From positions 226,486-290,485 of the forward strand of contig NZ_FNPV01000004.1 of the NCBI RefSeq assembly GCF_900107405.1: 64,000 nt of DNA, written 5' to 3'. The position numbers were made by a program, and so were the translations under genes. The notes beneath the pieces were generated by a model, which saw only the letters and a program-made list of their open reading frames with translations, was not told the origin of the DNA and made no database searches. Within the stretch, counting starts at the first letter, position 1, and each line of letters starts with the position of its first letter. This document shows positions 7,833-15,932 of this stretch, in pieces. This DNA comes from Tindallia californiensis (GTDB lineage Bacteria > Bacillota > Clostridia > Peptostreptococcales > Tindalliaceae).

Positions 7833-8177
7833 ATGTCAAACTATCATGAACCAATGGAATTACTAGACGAAAAAGCCAGAAACATTTCAAGGGCACTAAA
7901 CAGTCTTAAAGAAGAGGTGGAAGCAGTAGACTGGTACAATCAACGGGTAGCAGCAACCAAAGATCCGGAATTAAAAGAAATATTAGCACATAATCGAGAT
8001 GAGGAAATTGAGCATGCGTGCATGACGCTTGAATGGCTTCGGAGAAATATGGATGCTTGGGATGAAGAGTTAAGAACTTATCTGTTTACAGAGAAAAATA
8101 TATTGGAAGCAGAAGAAACTACTGAAGAGGCTGATTCGATGGCCAAAGGTGGTTTGAGTATAGGGGACTTAAAGTAA
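7833..8177 (+). CDS. Encapsulated ferritin-like protein (EncFtn), encapsulin cargo
   Basis: 114 residues from ATG at 7833, chosen because AAGGAGG (7818-7824) sits 8 bp upstream; the in-frame ATG at 7803 has none. The two-helix half-ferritin pattern is clear. By comparison with Rhodospirillum EncFtn (E32, W38, Y39, E62, H65), the equivalents here are E28, W34, Y35, E58 and H61, so the ferroxidase site formed between subunits is intact. A flexible acidic linker (~92-104) ends in GGLSIGDLK, a typical encapsulin targeting peptide. It oxidises Fe(II) and delivers iron into the encapsulin lumen. The shell gene follows by 65 bp. Confidence 0.93.
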   Translation: MSNYHEPMELLDEKARNISRALNSLKEEVEAVDWYNQRVAATKDPELKEILAHNRDEEIEHACMTLEWLRRNMDAWDEELRTYLFTEKNILEAEETTEEADSMAKGGLSIGDLK

Positions 8178-8242
8178 TAAGGGATAATGACAAAAATATT
8201 TTTAGATGGAAATAAGGAACATATGTGAAAAGGAGGACAAAA

Positions 8243-9037
8243 ATGGATATCTTAAAACGTGATTTAGCTCCATTAACCCAAGAAGCTTGGGATGAAATTG
8301 ATGAAACAGCAGTGGATGTCTTAAAAACCCACCTGTCTGCCAGGAGGGTAGTGAAGGTGCAAGGGCCAAAAGGCTGGGATTATACCGTTATTCCAGAGGG
8401 AAGGCTATCAATATTGGAGAAAGAAGATAACCGTGTTCATAGCGGACAGTATGAAGTAAAGCCGCTGGTGGAAACAAGAATTTCTTTTAAGCTGGATCGT
8501 TGGGAAATGGATAACATTACCCGAGGTGCTAGAGACATTAAGCTAGATGCTTTGGAAGAAGCAATGGAGAAAATTGCTATTTTTGAAGAGGATGCTATCT
8601 ATAACGGGTATGAAAAAGGTGGCATTAAAGGATTAGTAGAAAGTTCGGGCCAGGACACCATTTCTTTTGGTAATAAAGGCGAAGAAATATTAGAAGCAAT
8701 ATCCGTAGCCGTATTAAAAATGAAAGAGGCCTATGAAGATGGTCCGTTTACTTTAGTGGTAGGTGAAGAGGGCTGGAAGCGGGTCAATAAAGGCATGGAA
8801 GGCTATCCACTTATCAAGCGGATTGAAAAGCTTATTGGAGGATCAGTCATTTATAGTTCCGTATTAGACGGGGCTTTGTTATTACCTCAGGATCATGATG
8901 ATTTGGAAATGCTTGTAGGTGGAGATTTTTCTATTGGTTATGAGAGTCATGATGCTCACTCGGTAACGCTATTTGCCGCTGAATCCTTTACTTTTAGAGT
9001 TCTGGATCCGGATATTATTATATCCTTTTCTATGTAA
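8243..9037 (+). CDS. Encapsulin shell protein (family 1, linocin M18-like)
   Basis: 264 residues from ATG at 8243 (AGGAGG 7 bp upstream; an in-frame GTG at 8225 is too early). The HK97-fold encapsulin pattern is present from the start: MDILKRDLAPLTQEAWDEID, then the E-loop region with FKLDRWEMDNITRGARDIKL, and the P-domain with ENAIYNGY-like EEDAIYNGYEKGGIKGL. The length is usual for T=1 family 1 shells. The last residues (PDIIISFSM) are the conserved end. Together with the upstream EncFtn cargo it forms an iron-storage nanocompartment; a strong terminator follows, so this is a two-gene operon. Confidence 0.95.
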   Translation: MDILKRDLAPLTQEAWDEIDETAVDVLKTHLSARRVVKVQGPKGWDYTVIPEGRLSILEKEDNRVHSGQYEVKPLVETRISFKLDRWEMDNITRGARDIKLDALEEAMEKIAIFEEDAIYNGYEKGGIKGLVESSGQDTISFGNKGEEILEAISVAVLKMKEAYEDGPFTLVVGEEGWKRVNKGMEGYPLIKRIEKLIGGSVIYSSVLDGALLLPQDHDDLEMLVGGDFSIGYESHDAHSVTLFAAESFTFRVLDPDIIISFSM

Positions 9038-9071
9038 AAAAGAAAATGACTAGTGATGATAAAGATTAAGG

Positions 9072-9112
9072 AAAAGACCAGTTACAAATGACACTTTGTA
9101 ACTGGTCTTTTT
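9072..9112 (+). terminator. Strong terminator after encapsulin operon
   Basis: A 17-bp perfect stem (AAAAGACCAGTTACAAA with its complement), six-base loop and T-run; palindromic enough to work on both strands. Confidence 0.92.
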
Positions 9113-9200
9113 ACCATCATTATGATATAAAAAAGTATAAAGAAGTACTTTCGTAACAAGTTCTGCTTATATATCAAAGCAGGGAGGGGTGGATATTGTA

Positions 9201-9320
9201 ATGATAAAGGTGTTAGTGGCTATTTCTTTAACCCTTTTGATGATTTTGGTAGTGTTTTTGTATTATCGATCCTTTATGAAAGAATACCCTGAAATACAGG
9301 AACAGGAGGAGCGTGGTTAA
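9201..9320 (+). CDS. Small single-pass membrane protein, 39 residues
   Basis: ATG at 9201 with GGGAGGGG about 11 bp upstream. The peptide begins MIKVLVAISLTLLMILVVFLYY, one hydrophobic helix, followed by a basic-acidic tail ending in EIQEQEERG. Its last codons carry the ribosome site (AGGAGGAG) of the ComFB-like gene, and the two are packed with no gap, which argues for a real, translationally coupled gene. No family recognised. Confidence 0.55.
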   Translation: MIKVLVAISLTLLMILVVFLYYRSFMKEYPEIQEQEERG

Positions 9321-9321
9321 G

Positions 9322-9579
9322 GTGTTGCAAAACTATACGGAGACTTTAGTGAGAGAGGTATTAGGAGAATATAAAAGTAAGGAAAGTGTTTGCGAGTGTG
9401 AAAAATGCGAAAATGATATCGTTGCAATGGTACTTAATAATATGCCACCCAAATACTTTCTTTCAGATGCATCGGAAGGTGAAAAAATATCTTACGTTTT
9501 GAATAAAAAACTTCGATTTGATGCTTTGATTCAGCTAACAGAAGCTGTTAAACTTGCTTGTGATAAAAACCACTCATAA
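9322..9579 (+). CDS. ComFB family protein
   Basis: About 85 residues. GTG at 9322 is preferred over GTG at 9313 because the AGGAGGAG site ends at 9311. The family pattern is visible: N-terminal NYTETLVREVLGEY, then the cysteine cluster C-x-C-x2-C (VCECEKCENDIVAM), the LNNMPPKYFLS segment, and a helical C-terminus. This is the PF10719 'late competence development ComFB' family, seen in B. subtilis comFB and many Clostridia; the three or four cysteines suggest a zinc or other metal site. Its cellular role is poorly defined; recent work on cyanobacterial members links the family to cyclic dinucleotide binding, which is not shown here. Confidence 0.8.
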   Translation: MLQNYTETLVREVLGEYKSKESVCECEKCENDIVAMVLNNMPPKYFLSDASEGEKISYVLNKKLRFDALIQLTEAVKLACDKNHS

Positions 9580-9596
9580 AAACGAGGTGATGACCT

Positions 9597-10346
9597 TTGC
9601 AGATAATAGAGACAGGACGTATCTATCGGCATACATCAGAAGAAATAATTGAAAAGTCATACAAAATGATTTTGCTACAGCAAGGTTCAGAACAGGAAAT
9701 ATTTGATTTGCAAACAATTGTTTATGAAGCTCAGGATGATCCGCAAAAGTTTGTGCCAGATCCTATCGAGTCCTTTCGAGATGTTATGCTGGTGGAAGGG
9801 AAAGGTTTCTCCATTGGAGTATTTGTTGAAGAAGAGCTTGTTGCTGTAAGAACTGTGAGTTTTCCGGGAGATGGAACTGACAACCTAGGTAGAGAAATTG
9901 GCCTTACTTCTAAAGAAGCGCTTGAAAAAACGGCAATCTTGGAAGCTACAATGGTTCGACCGGATTACCGTGGGAACGCTCTGCAAAAAAGGATGTTAGT
10001 TCCAACCATGGAGCTTATTAAAAATCATCGTTGTTGCTATGTGCTATGCACCATATCACCCTTCAATTACCCTAGTTTGAGCAGTGTGATGCACGCAGGG
10101 TTGTACATACGAAACTTAAGGATGCGTACAGGTGTATATGGAGGGAAACTTCGTTTTTTACTGGCAGAAAATATCTGTCGTGATAAAAAAATGATATGGA
10201 AAGATAGCGTAGCAATAAAGAATACAGAGATTAAAAAACAGCAGCTTTTGATGGAAAAAGGCTATATGGGTTATCATCTAGTGGAAATACCAGAGGAGCC
10301 GGATCAGTTTATGATTTACTATGGAAAGTCAGAAGTTTCGTTTTGA
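9597..10346 (+). CDS. GNAT-like acetyltransferase
   Basis: 249 residues from a TTG start with GAGGTGATG upstream. The central region holds a GNAT-like core: LVAVRTVSFPGDG, then LEATMVRPDYRGNALQKRML (the R-G-N-A-L-Q loop in place of the canonical Q/RxxGxG/A), and YVLCTISPFNYPSLSSVMHAGL. The C-terminal ~60 residues are basic and not typical. It follows the ComFB-like gene by 17 bp. The 3' end overlaps the convergent ABC transporter gene by 28 bp with no terminator in between. Substrate unknown. Confidence 0.75.
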   Translation: MQIIETGRIYRHTSEEIIEKSYKMILLQQGSEQEIFDLQTIVYEAQDDPQKFVPDPIESFRDVMLVEGKGFSIGVFVEEELVAVRTVSFPGDGTDNLGREIGLTSKEALEKTAILEATMVRPDYRGNALQKRMLVPTMELIKNHRCCYVLCTISPFNYPSLSSVMHAGLYIRNLRMRTGVYGGKLRFLLAENICRDKKMIWKDSVAIKNTEIKKQQLLMEKGYMGYHLVEIPEEPDQFMIYYGKSEVSF

Positions 10347-12130
10347 GATGTTTCTTTGAAACCAGCTTCCACCAAGTTTTTATAATAATTGTTTCGGGAT
10401 AATAGTTGATAATGATTTCCACAATCAGCAATAGATCCATCTCGGAGCAGGAAGATCTTATCCATTTCTTGCAGCGTGCGAAGGCGATGAGCAATTATCA
10501 GCACGGTGCGATTTTTGAAAACATTTGTCATGGATTGATACAATTGGTTTTCCAAAAGAACATCCATGCTGGAAGTTGCTTCGTCTAAAATAAGGATATC
10601 TGGATTTTTTAGCAAAGCTCTTGAAAAAGCAATAAGTTGACGCTGACCACCGGAAAGACCAACACCCCTTTCACCCAACACTGTTTCATATTGTAGAGGC
10701 AAGCTCATGATCATGTCATGAGCTTGTGCTTTTTTTGCAGCTTGTTGCACCTCTTCGAAAGAAGCCTGTGGACTACCTTGCAAAATGTTTTTGTGGATGG
10801 TATCGGCAAATAAAAATATGTTTTGAGGAATAACCGCCACCATTTTTCGAAAAATAGAATCGGAAATTTCCTGAATGGGGCATTCATCAAAAGAAATATA
10901 ACCACTAGTAGGCTGATCGAGTTTGGTCAGTAAACGTACCAAGGTTGATTTTCCGGAACCACTGTCTCCGACAATGCCGACGCGTTCTCCCTTTCCTATT
11001 TCCATAGAAAGATTTTTAAGAACCATCTTTGAATCATAGTAAAAACACAAACGATGGAATAGAATGCGGTGTTGAAAAAAACAAGGTGTATCCCTTGGCT
11101 GTTTTACATGGCTTTCCAGCAGCATCACATCAACAATTCTGTTGAGAGAAACCAAAGCTGATAAGTAAGTATAATACACATCGCTAAAGTTTTTTAAAGG
11201 AAGGTAAAACTTTCGGATGTAAGCCAAAAAAGCTGCAAAAATACCAATACTAATAGAACCGGCAATAACCTCTAAGCCACCATGCCAGACTAAAAGAGCA
11301 TTTCCGACACCTGTTGTTAAGGACATTAACGGGAAAAGCAATGCCAAAAACATCATTGCCTTTAACTTCGCCTTGAAATTTCCAAGGCTGACCTGCTCAA
11401 ATTCAGCTTCGCTTTTTTCCTGAATGCCTAAAGATTGAATCGCACGGATACCGCTTACATTTTCTTCCACTTGGGCACTTAAGTCTGCCATTTTTTCTCG
11501 TACATTCGTAAATGCTTCTCGGATGTGACGCCCTAAAAAAGACATTAGCAGTAAAATAATAGGAACACTAGCCAGCAAAAGCAGTGCTAACTGTGGTTGC
11601 ATTTGGTACATGATAACCGTAATGCCAATGATTGTTAACACATCGCTCATTAAGCCGATAATACCTTCTGTTATGACAGAGGACAACGCTGAAACATCGT
11701 TCATCAACAAGGAAGTAAGAGTGCCTTTTTTCTGTTTTTCGTGAAAACTGATTGGGAGTTCGAGGAGTTTTTTATGGAGAGCTTCCCTAATCTCAAAAAC
11801 AGTTTTGTGACCAGAAGATTGACTCCAAACACGTTGTTGATAAGCGAAGTACCAGGAGGAAGCATATAAAAGAAAAAATAGAATAATCCAAGGCGTCATT
11901 CCTGATGGATGGCCGCTTAAAATATAATCATCAATAATCTTTTGTATCAGGTAAGGTGGGAAAAGAAATGCAATGGTATAAAGTATGGTGAAAAATGCAG
12001 CAAGAAATAAGTCTTTTCGATTTTTTTGAATAATGGGGAAGATGAATTGCCAGTTTTCTTTTCGAAAATACTTTTGTTGGAATTTTTTATTTCGTTGATC
12101 AGGGTATTTACCGATAAAACCTCCGCGCAT
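10319..12130 (-). CDS. ABC exporter, transmembrane plus ATPase half-transporter (second subunit)
   Basis: 603 residues, ATG with AAAGGGGG upstream. An N-terminal six-helix ABC type 1 exporter domain (~35-330) is followed by an ATPase with Walker A GDSGSGKST, Q-loop PQNIFLF, signature LSGGQRQLIAFSRAL, Walker B ILILDEATSSMD and the H-loop AHRL. It is the downstream member of a pair of half-transporters, 25 bp after its partner, so a heterodimeric multidrug or lipid exporter (BmrCD/YheHI-like) is most likely. Its Walker B is followed by Glu-Ala-Thr, so this ATPase site keeps the catalytic Glu. Confidence 0.92.
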   Translation of the reverse strand: MRGGFIGKYPDQRNKKFQQKYFRKENWQFIFPIIQKNRKDLFLAAFFTILYTIAFLFPPYLIQKIIDDYILSGHPSGMTPWIILFFLLYASSWYFAYQQRVWSQSSGHKTVFEIREALHKKLLELPISFHEKQKKGTLTSLLMNDVSALSSVITEGIIGLMSDVLTIIGITVIMYQMQPQLALLLLASVPIILLLMSFLGRHIREAFTNVREKMADLSAQVEENVSGIRAIQSLGIQEKSEAEFEQVSLGNFKAKLKAMMFLALLFPLMSLTTGVGNALLVWHGGLEVIAGSISIGIFAAFLAYIRKFYLPLKNFSDVYYTYLSALVSLNRIVDVMLLESHVKQPRDTPCFFQHRILFHRLCFYYDSKMVLKNLSMEIGKGERVGIVGDSGSGKSTLVRLLTKLDQPTSGYISFDECPIQEISDSIFRKMVAVIPQNIFLFADTIHKNILQGSPQASFEEVQQAAKKAQAHDMIMSLPLQYETVLGERGVGLSGGQRQLIAFSRALLKNPDILILDEATSSMDVLLENQLYQSMTNVFKNRTVLIIAHRLRTLQEMDKIFLLRDGSIADCGNHYQLLSRNNYYKNLVEAGFKETSQNETSDFP

Positions 12131-12155
12131 TTGGATCCCCCTTTCTTTAGCAAAA

Positions 12156-13871
12156 TTAAGATGAAGTACCTTTCATATTCAGGGATACGAACTTTCTATA
12201 GTCATCGCTATTTTTCATAAGCTCTTGATGAGTTCCGGAAGCAAGTAAATGGCCCTTCTGCAAATAAAGCACCCGGGTAGCGTTTTGGATGGTGGAAAGA
12301 CGGTGGGCAATTGTAATAGTAGTTCGATCTTGCATAAGCACAGCAATAGTATCCATAATTGCCGAATCGGTAATACTATCAATATTAGAAGTGGGTTCAT
12401 CGAGAATCAATACTTCTGGTTTTTTTAGCAATACTCTGGCTAAAGCTAACCGTTGAGCCTGACCACCGGAAAGGAACACTCCTCTTTCGCCGATCTGGCT
12501 TTTATAACCAGAGGGCAAGGACTGAATAAAAGAATCCAGTTGTGCTTCCTTGGCAGCTTGCTGTACTTCTTGAAAAGTAGCTGTTGGTGAACCTAAGCGC
12601 AGGTTGTCTTCAATGCTTCCGTTAAATAAAAAAGGATCTTGCATCACAAAACCTATTTTTGTCCGTAAGCTGCTAAGGGAATAATGAGAAATAGGAATAT
12701 CGTCGATGAATAGGGTGCCCTTTGTAGGCTGATAGAATCGCATCAGCAAGTGGACTAAGGTCGTTTTGCCAGCACCGGAAGGGCCTATCAAAGCGATAGA
12801 TTCGCCAGGAAAAATTTGTAGATTGATATCAGATAAAACCAGTTGATCCTTGTAAGCAAACGAAATATGGTTAAGGACTATGGATTGTTGAATGGTTTTG
12901 AAATTTCGGGCATTCGGAATATCGGTTAGTGAATCCTTTTGATTGAGAAGGTCGAAGATTCTGCTGGCGGCCGCGTCACTCTGGCTAAACAAATTGAGAA
13001 GAAATCCGGTTTGGCGGATGGGGCGACGCAACATATTGATGTAAGCCAAAAAAGCGACGAGAGTTCCGGTACTGATCTGACCCATGGAGGCTAACCAACC
13101 TCCCATTAACAATACAATACCTGTAAAAAAGCCAATCAAAGTTTCGGCATAAGGCATCCAAAAGGCACTGATCTTGTTGGCTGCTAAGGTATGGTTAAGC
13201 ACTTTTTCGTTTTCCTCTGTAAACTGGCTATGCTGATAGCCTTCATTTCCAAAACTTTTAATAACCTCAATTCCCGATAGATTTTCCTGAGCCTGAGAAG
13301 ATAAGATGCCAGTATGTTTTCGTATCTTTTGAAAAGCAGGACGGACTCTACGGGCATAAACAAACATGGCGTGGGTCATAGGAGGGATCAAAAATAAAAA
13401 AAGGATGCCCATTAGATAATTCCAATAAAGCAAGGTAATGAAGATCCAAATGAGAATCAGCGCATTTGTGAACACTTTCAGCAAGCCAAAGCTGATAAAG
13501 CGGTTTAAAGTGTCCGCATCTGAAACAATTCGTGACATTAAGTCTCCTGTCCTGGTTTTATCATAAAAAGAAAAAGACAGCTGGTTTATATGATGGAAAA
13601 CTTGGTTTCTTATGGAGTAAATGATCTTTTGGCCGATGTACTCACTGAATACTTGCTGAATAAAACTTAGAATACCTTCTGTAAGGGATACCAAAAGAAT
13701 TCCAAAAGCAAGCCAAGGCAACCAATTGGCATTGCCACTGGGCAGCACTTCGTCAATAGCGTATTGCATTATCCAGGGAGGTACGGTGGTTAAAAATGAA
13801 ATGATCATCAAAAGAAAAAAGATAATCATTAACGGCCAACGGTAAGGCTTAAGAAAGGGTAGCAGTTTCAT
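12156..13871 (-). CDS. ABC exporter, transmembrane plus ATPase half-transporter (first subunit)
   Basis: 571 residues from the ATG at 13871, selected by CAGGAGAAG just upstream; the longer frame reaching 13952 has no ribosome site. Six-helix exporter domain (~10-310), then Walker A GPSGAGKTT, Q-loop MQDPFLF, signature LSGGQAQRLALARVL, Walker B VLILDEPTSNID and H-loop AHRLST. The catalytic Glu is present here as well, so both sites of the predicted heterodimer may hydrolyse ATP. It is the first gene of the two-gene minus-strand operon and is divergent from the glycine cleavage operon. Substrate unknown. Confidence 0.92.
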   Translation of the reverse strand: MKLLPFLKPYRWPLMIIFFLLMIISFLTTVPPWIMQYAIDEVLPSGNANWLPWLAFGILLVSLTEGILSFIQQVFSEYIGQKIIYSIRNQVFHHINQLSFSFYDKTRTGDLMSRIVSDADTLNRFISFGLLKVFTNALILIWIFITLLYWNYLMGILFLFLIPPMTHAMFVYARRVRPAFQKIRKHTGILSSQAQENLSGIEVIKSFGNEGYQHSQFTEENEKVLNHTLAANKISAFWMPYAETLIGFFTGIVLLMGGWLASMGQISTGTLVAFLAYINMLRRPIRQTGFLLNLFSQSDAAASRIFDLLNQKDSLTDIPNARNFKTIQQSIVLNHISFAYKDQLVLSDINLQIFPGESIALIGPSGAGKTTLVHLLMRFYQPTKGTLFIDDIPISHYSLSSLRTKIGFVMQDPFLFNGSIEDNLRLGSPTATFQEVQQAAKEAQLDSFIQSLPSGYKSQIGERGVFLSGGQAQRLALARVLLKKPEVLILDEPTSNIDSITDSAIMDTIAVLMQDRTTITIAHRLSTIQNATRVLYLQKGHLLASGTHQELMKNSDDYRKFVSLNMKGTSS

Positions 13872-13989
13872 AGAAAACTTCTCCTGACTAAAAATAAAAT
13901 AGGGATGATGATTATTGATTATACACTCAGTTAAGGGAAATGACAAAATCAATTTAGAGAAAGAATTCTAAATTATTTAAGAATAAACA

Positions 13990-14018
13990 TTGAAATAAAG
14001 TCTTAACCGAGATACAAT
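13990..14018 (+). promoter_or_regulatory. Promoter of glycine cleavage operon
   Basis: TTGAAA (13990-13995), 17-bp spacer, TACAAT (14013-14018), about 45 bp before the riboswitch. Confidence 0.65.
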
Positions 14019-14061
14019 GAAATTGATTAAAGAAATGTTAAAAACATATATATTCGGATGA

Positions 14062-14260
14062 GGATAGCGAGAGAGTCCGTTAAGGAGCCGAAGGAGCAAT
14101 ATGTAGAGCTGGGATTTCTACATAGAAACTTTCAGGAAAAAGGATCGCTATAGGACGAAACTCTGGAAAGATCCGCAAGGACGCCGAAGGTGCAATGCAG
14201 CCAGGTGTTTCAAAAATAAATAACCTGGAAGCAGAATCTCTCAGGCTTACGACAGAGGGC
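14062..14260 (+). ncRNA. Tandem glycine riboswitch
   Basis: Two consecutive glycine aptamers. The first contains GGAGCCGAAGGAGCAA (near 14084) and ACTTTCAGGAAAAAGGA (near 14128). The inter-aptamer segment AGGACGAAACTCTGGAAAG (near 14152) matches the classic linker. The second contains GGACGCCGAAGGTGCAA (near 14179) and AATCTCTCAGGC (near 14234). This arrangement is the well-known switch that turns on glycine catabolism genes when glycine is abundant; here it lies directly upstream of gcvT. The expression platform between 14261 and 14365 has a T-run near 14294 but no strong terminator by eye. Confidence 0.95.
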
Positions 14261-14365
14261 ATGCAATTATCAATCCTTATTGGTACTTGTGTGTCTTTTT
14301 GATGTGAGATAAGCAAAATGTTGGGTAGTTATAACAAGGAGGCTAGCAAAGGAAGGAGGAGCAAT

Positions 14366-15478
14366 ATGACAGAAGAAAAACGAACACCACTTTATCAGTG
14401 GCATGATGCCAATGGAGGTAAAATGGTGGAGTATGCAGGATGGCAGATGCCTGTTCAGTATGAAGGGCTGATGTCAGAACACCACGCCGTCAGACAAAAG
14501 GCAGGTATGTTTGATGTATCCCACATGGGAGAAGTAAGGGTGAAAGGAAAGGAAGCCCTGTCCTTTATTCAGCATTTGCTAACAAATGACTTCTCTTCGA
14601 TGAAAGATGGTGAAATACTGTATACCTTTATGTGCTATCCCGAAGGTGGGGTAGTGGATGATTTGCTCGTATATCGATTTGCTCAGGATGAGTATCTGCT
14701 TGTTATTAATGCTGGGAATGTTCAAAAGGATCTGGATTGGATCAATGAGAAAGCTCAAAAATTCGAAGTGGATGTTATTGATGAATCAGATAGGACAGCA
14801 GAACTTGCTATCCAGGGGCCGCTGGCAGAGGAAATTACTCAAAGGGTTACGGACCAGAACCTATCTGAAATTAAATTTTTCAACTTTAAGGATCATGTAA
14901 CAATTGCTGGTGTTAAGTGTCTTATCTCCAGAACTGGTTATACCGGCGAAGATGGTTTTGAAATATATACAAAATGGGATGAGTTAGAAACCGTATGGAA
15001 AGCTTTGATGAAGGCTGGTGAGGACGAAGGTATCCAACCTGCAGGGCTAGGTTGTAGAGATACATTGCGCTTTGAGGCAGGACTTCCGTTGTATGGGCAT
15101 GAAATATCGAAAGATATTTCACCAGTTGAAGCAGGATATGGTTTTTTTGTTAAGTTAAAGAAAGATGATTTTATTGGATTAGAAGCTCTTAAAAAACAAA
15201 AGGAAGCAGGGATTCCCAGAAAGCTAGTAGGCTTTGAAATGCTTGGCAAAGGGATTCCGAGAAGTGAATATGATGTTTTATTAGAAGGTGAAAAGATAGG
15301 ATTTGTGACAACGGGTTATGTATCACCAACATTAAATAAAAACGTTGGTTTGGCGTTAGTAGATCGAAAAACCATAGAAGGACAAGAACAAATAACGATT
15401 CAAATACGAAAAAAACAGGTGGAAGCAAAATTAATACCGACCCCTTTTTACAGAAAGAATACAAAATCTAAAGGTTAA
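14366..15478 (+). CDS. gcvT: Aminomethyltransferase (glycine cleavage T-protein)
   Basis: 370 residues from ATG at 14366, served by GGAAGGAGGA; the longer frame from 14318 is rejected. It transfers the methylene group of the aminomethyl-lipoyl H-protein to tetrahydrofolate, releasing ammonia. Family marks: LYQWHDANGGKMVEYAGWQMP at the start region, MFDVSHMGEVRV, TNDFSS, RTGYTGEDGFEIY, and the C-terminal barrel with GYVSPTLNKNVGLALV. First gene of the gcvT-H-PA-PB operon under the glycine riboswitch. Confidence 0.97.
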   Translation: MTEEKRTPLYQWHDANGGKMVEYAGWQMPVQYEGLMSEHHAVRQKAGMFDVSHMGEVRVKGKEALSFIQHLLTNDFSSMKDGEILYTFMCYPEGGVVDDLLVYRFAQDEYLLVINAGNVQKDLDWINEKAQKFEVDVIDESDRTAELAIQGPLAEEITQRVTDQNLSEIKFFNFKDHVTIAGVKCLISRTGYTGEDGFEIYTKWDELETVWKALMKAGEDEGIQPAGLGCRDTLRFEAGLPLYGHEISKDISPVEAGYGFFVKLKKDDFIGLEALKKQKEAGIPRKLVGFEMLGKGIPRSEYDVLLEGEKIGFVTTGYVSPTLNKNVGLALVDRKTIEGQEQITIQIRKKQVEAKLIPTPFYRKNTKSKG

Positions 15479-15547
15479 TTGGAATGGCGAAAGAACTAAC
15501 TAGAGTTTCATGTAATGATTATAAATGAATATAAGGGAGGAATAACA

Positions 15548-15931
15548 ATGAGAGAAATGGAAAAGTTATTATTTACCAGTGAGCATGAATGGGTGGATGT
15601 TCAGGGAGACGAAATGTATATGGGCATTACAGACTTTGCATCCAAAGCCTTAGGAGACATTGTATTTGTTGAATTACCAGAAGTTGATGAAACATATGTA
15701 AAAGGCGATGCTTTTGGTGTCATCGAATCAGTTAAAGCGGCTGCAGATATGTATATACCAGTAGATGGAACTGTTTTAGAGATCAATACAGAGTTAGAGG
15801 ATGACCCTGGTCAGATTAATCAGGATCCGTTAGCTAATTGGTTTGTAAAAATTAAAATCAGCGATAAATCTCAATTAGATGAGCTGATGAAACCGGAGGA
15901 CTATCAAAGATTCTGCGAAGAGGAGGCGTAA
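15548..15931 (+). CDS. gcvH: Glycine cleavage H-protein
   Basis: 127 residues from ATG at 15548 with GGGAGGA upstream. It is the lipoylated shuttle of the glycine cleavage complex. The lipoyl lysine is K63 in GVIESVKAAADMY, the exact family motif, and the N-terminal FTSEHEWV segment is also typical. It lies between gcvT and gcvPA; the gcvPA start follows the gcvH stop by one base. Confidence 0.97.
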   Translation: MREMEKLLFTSEHEWVDVQGDEMYMGITDFASKALGDIVFVELPEVDETYVKGDAFGVIESVKAAADMYIPVDGTVLEINTELEDDPGQINQDPLANWFVKIKISDKSQLDELMKPEDYQRFCEEEA

Positions 15932-15932
15932 T

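Noticed and set aside
10319-10346. 28-bp tail-to-tail overlap of the acetyltransferase and ABC transporter genes
   Set aside because: Real, but convergent overlaps of this size are common; no regulatory meaning is supported.
13872-13952. 27-residue extension of the first ABC half-transporter
   Set aside because: No ribosome site; CAGGAGAAG selects the ATG at 13871.
14080-14316. Minus-strand ORF of 78 residues upstream of gcvT
   Set aside because: It is the antisense of the tandem glycine riboswitch.
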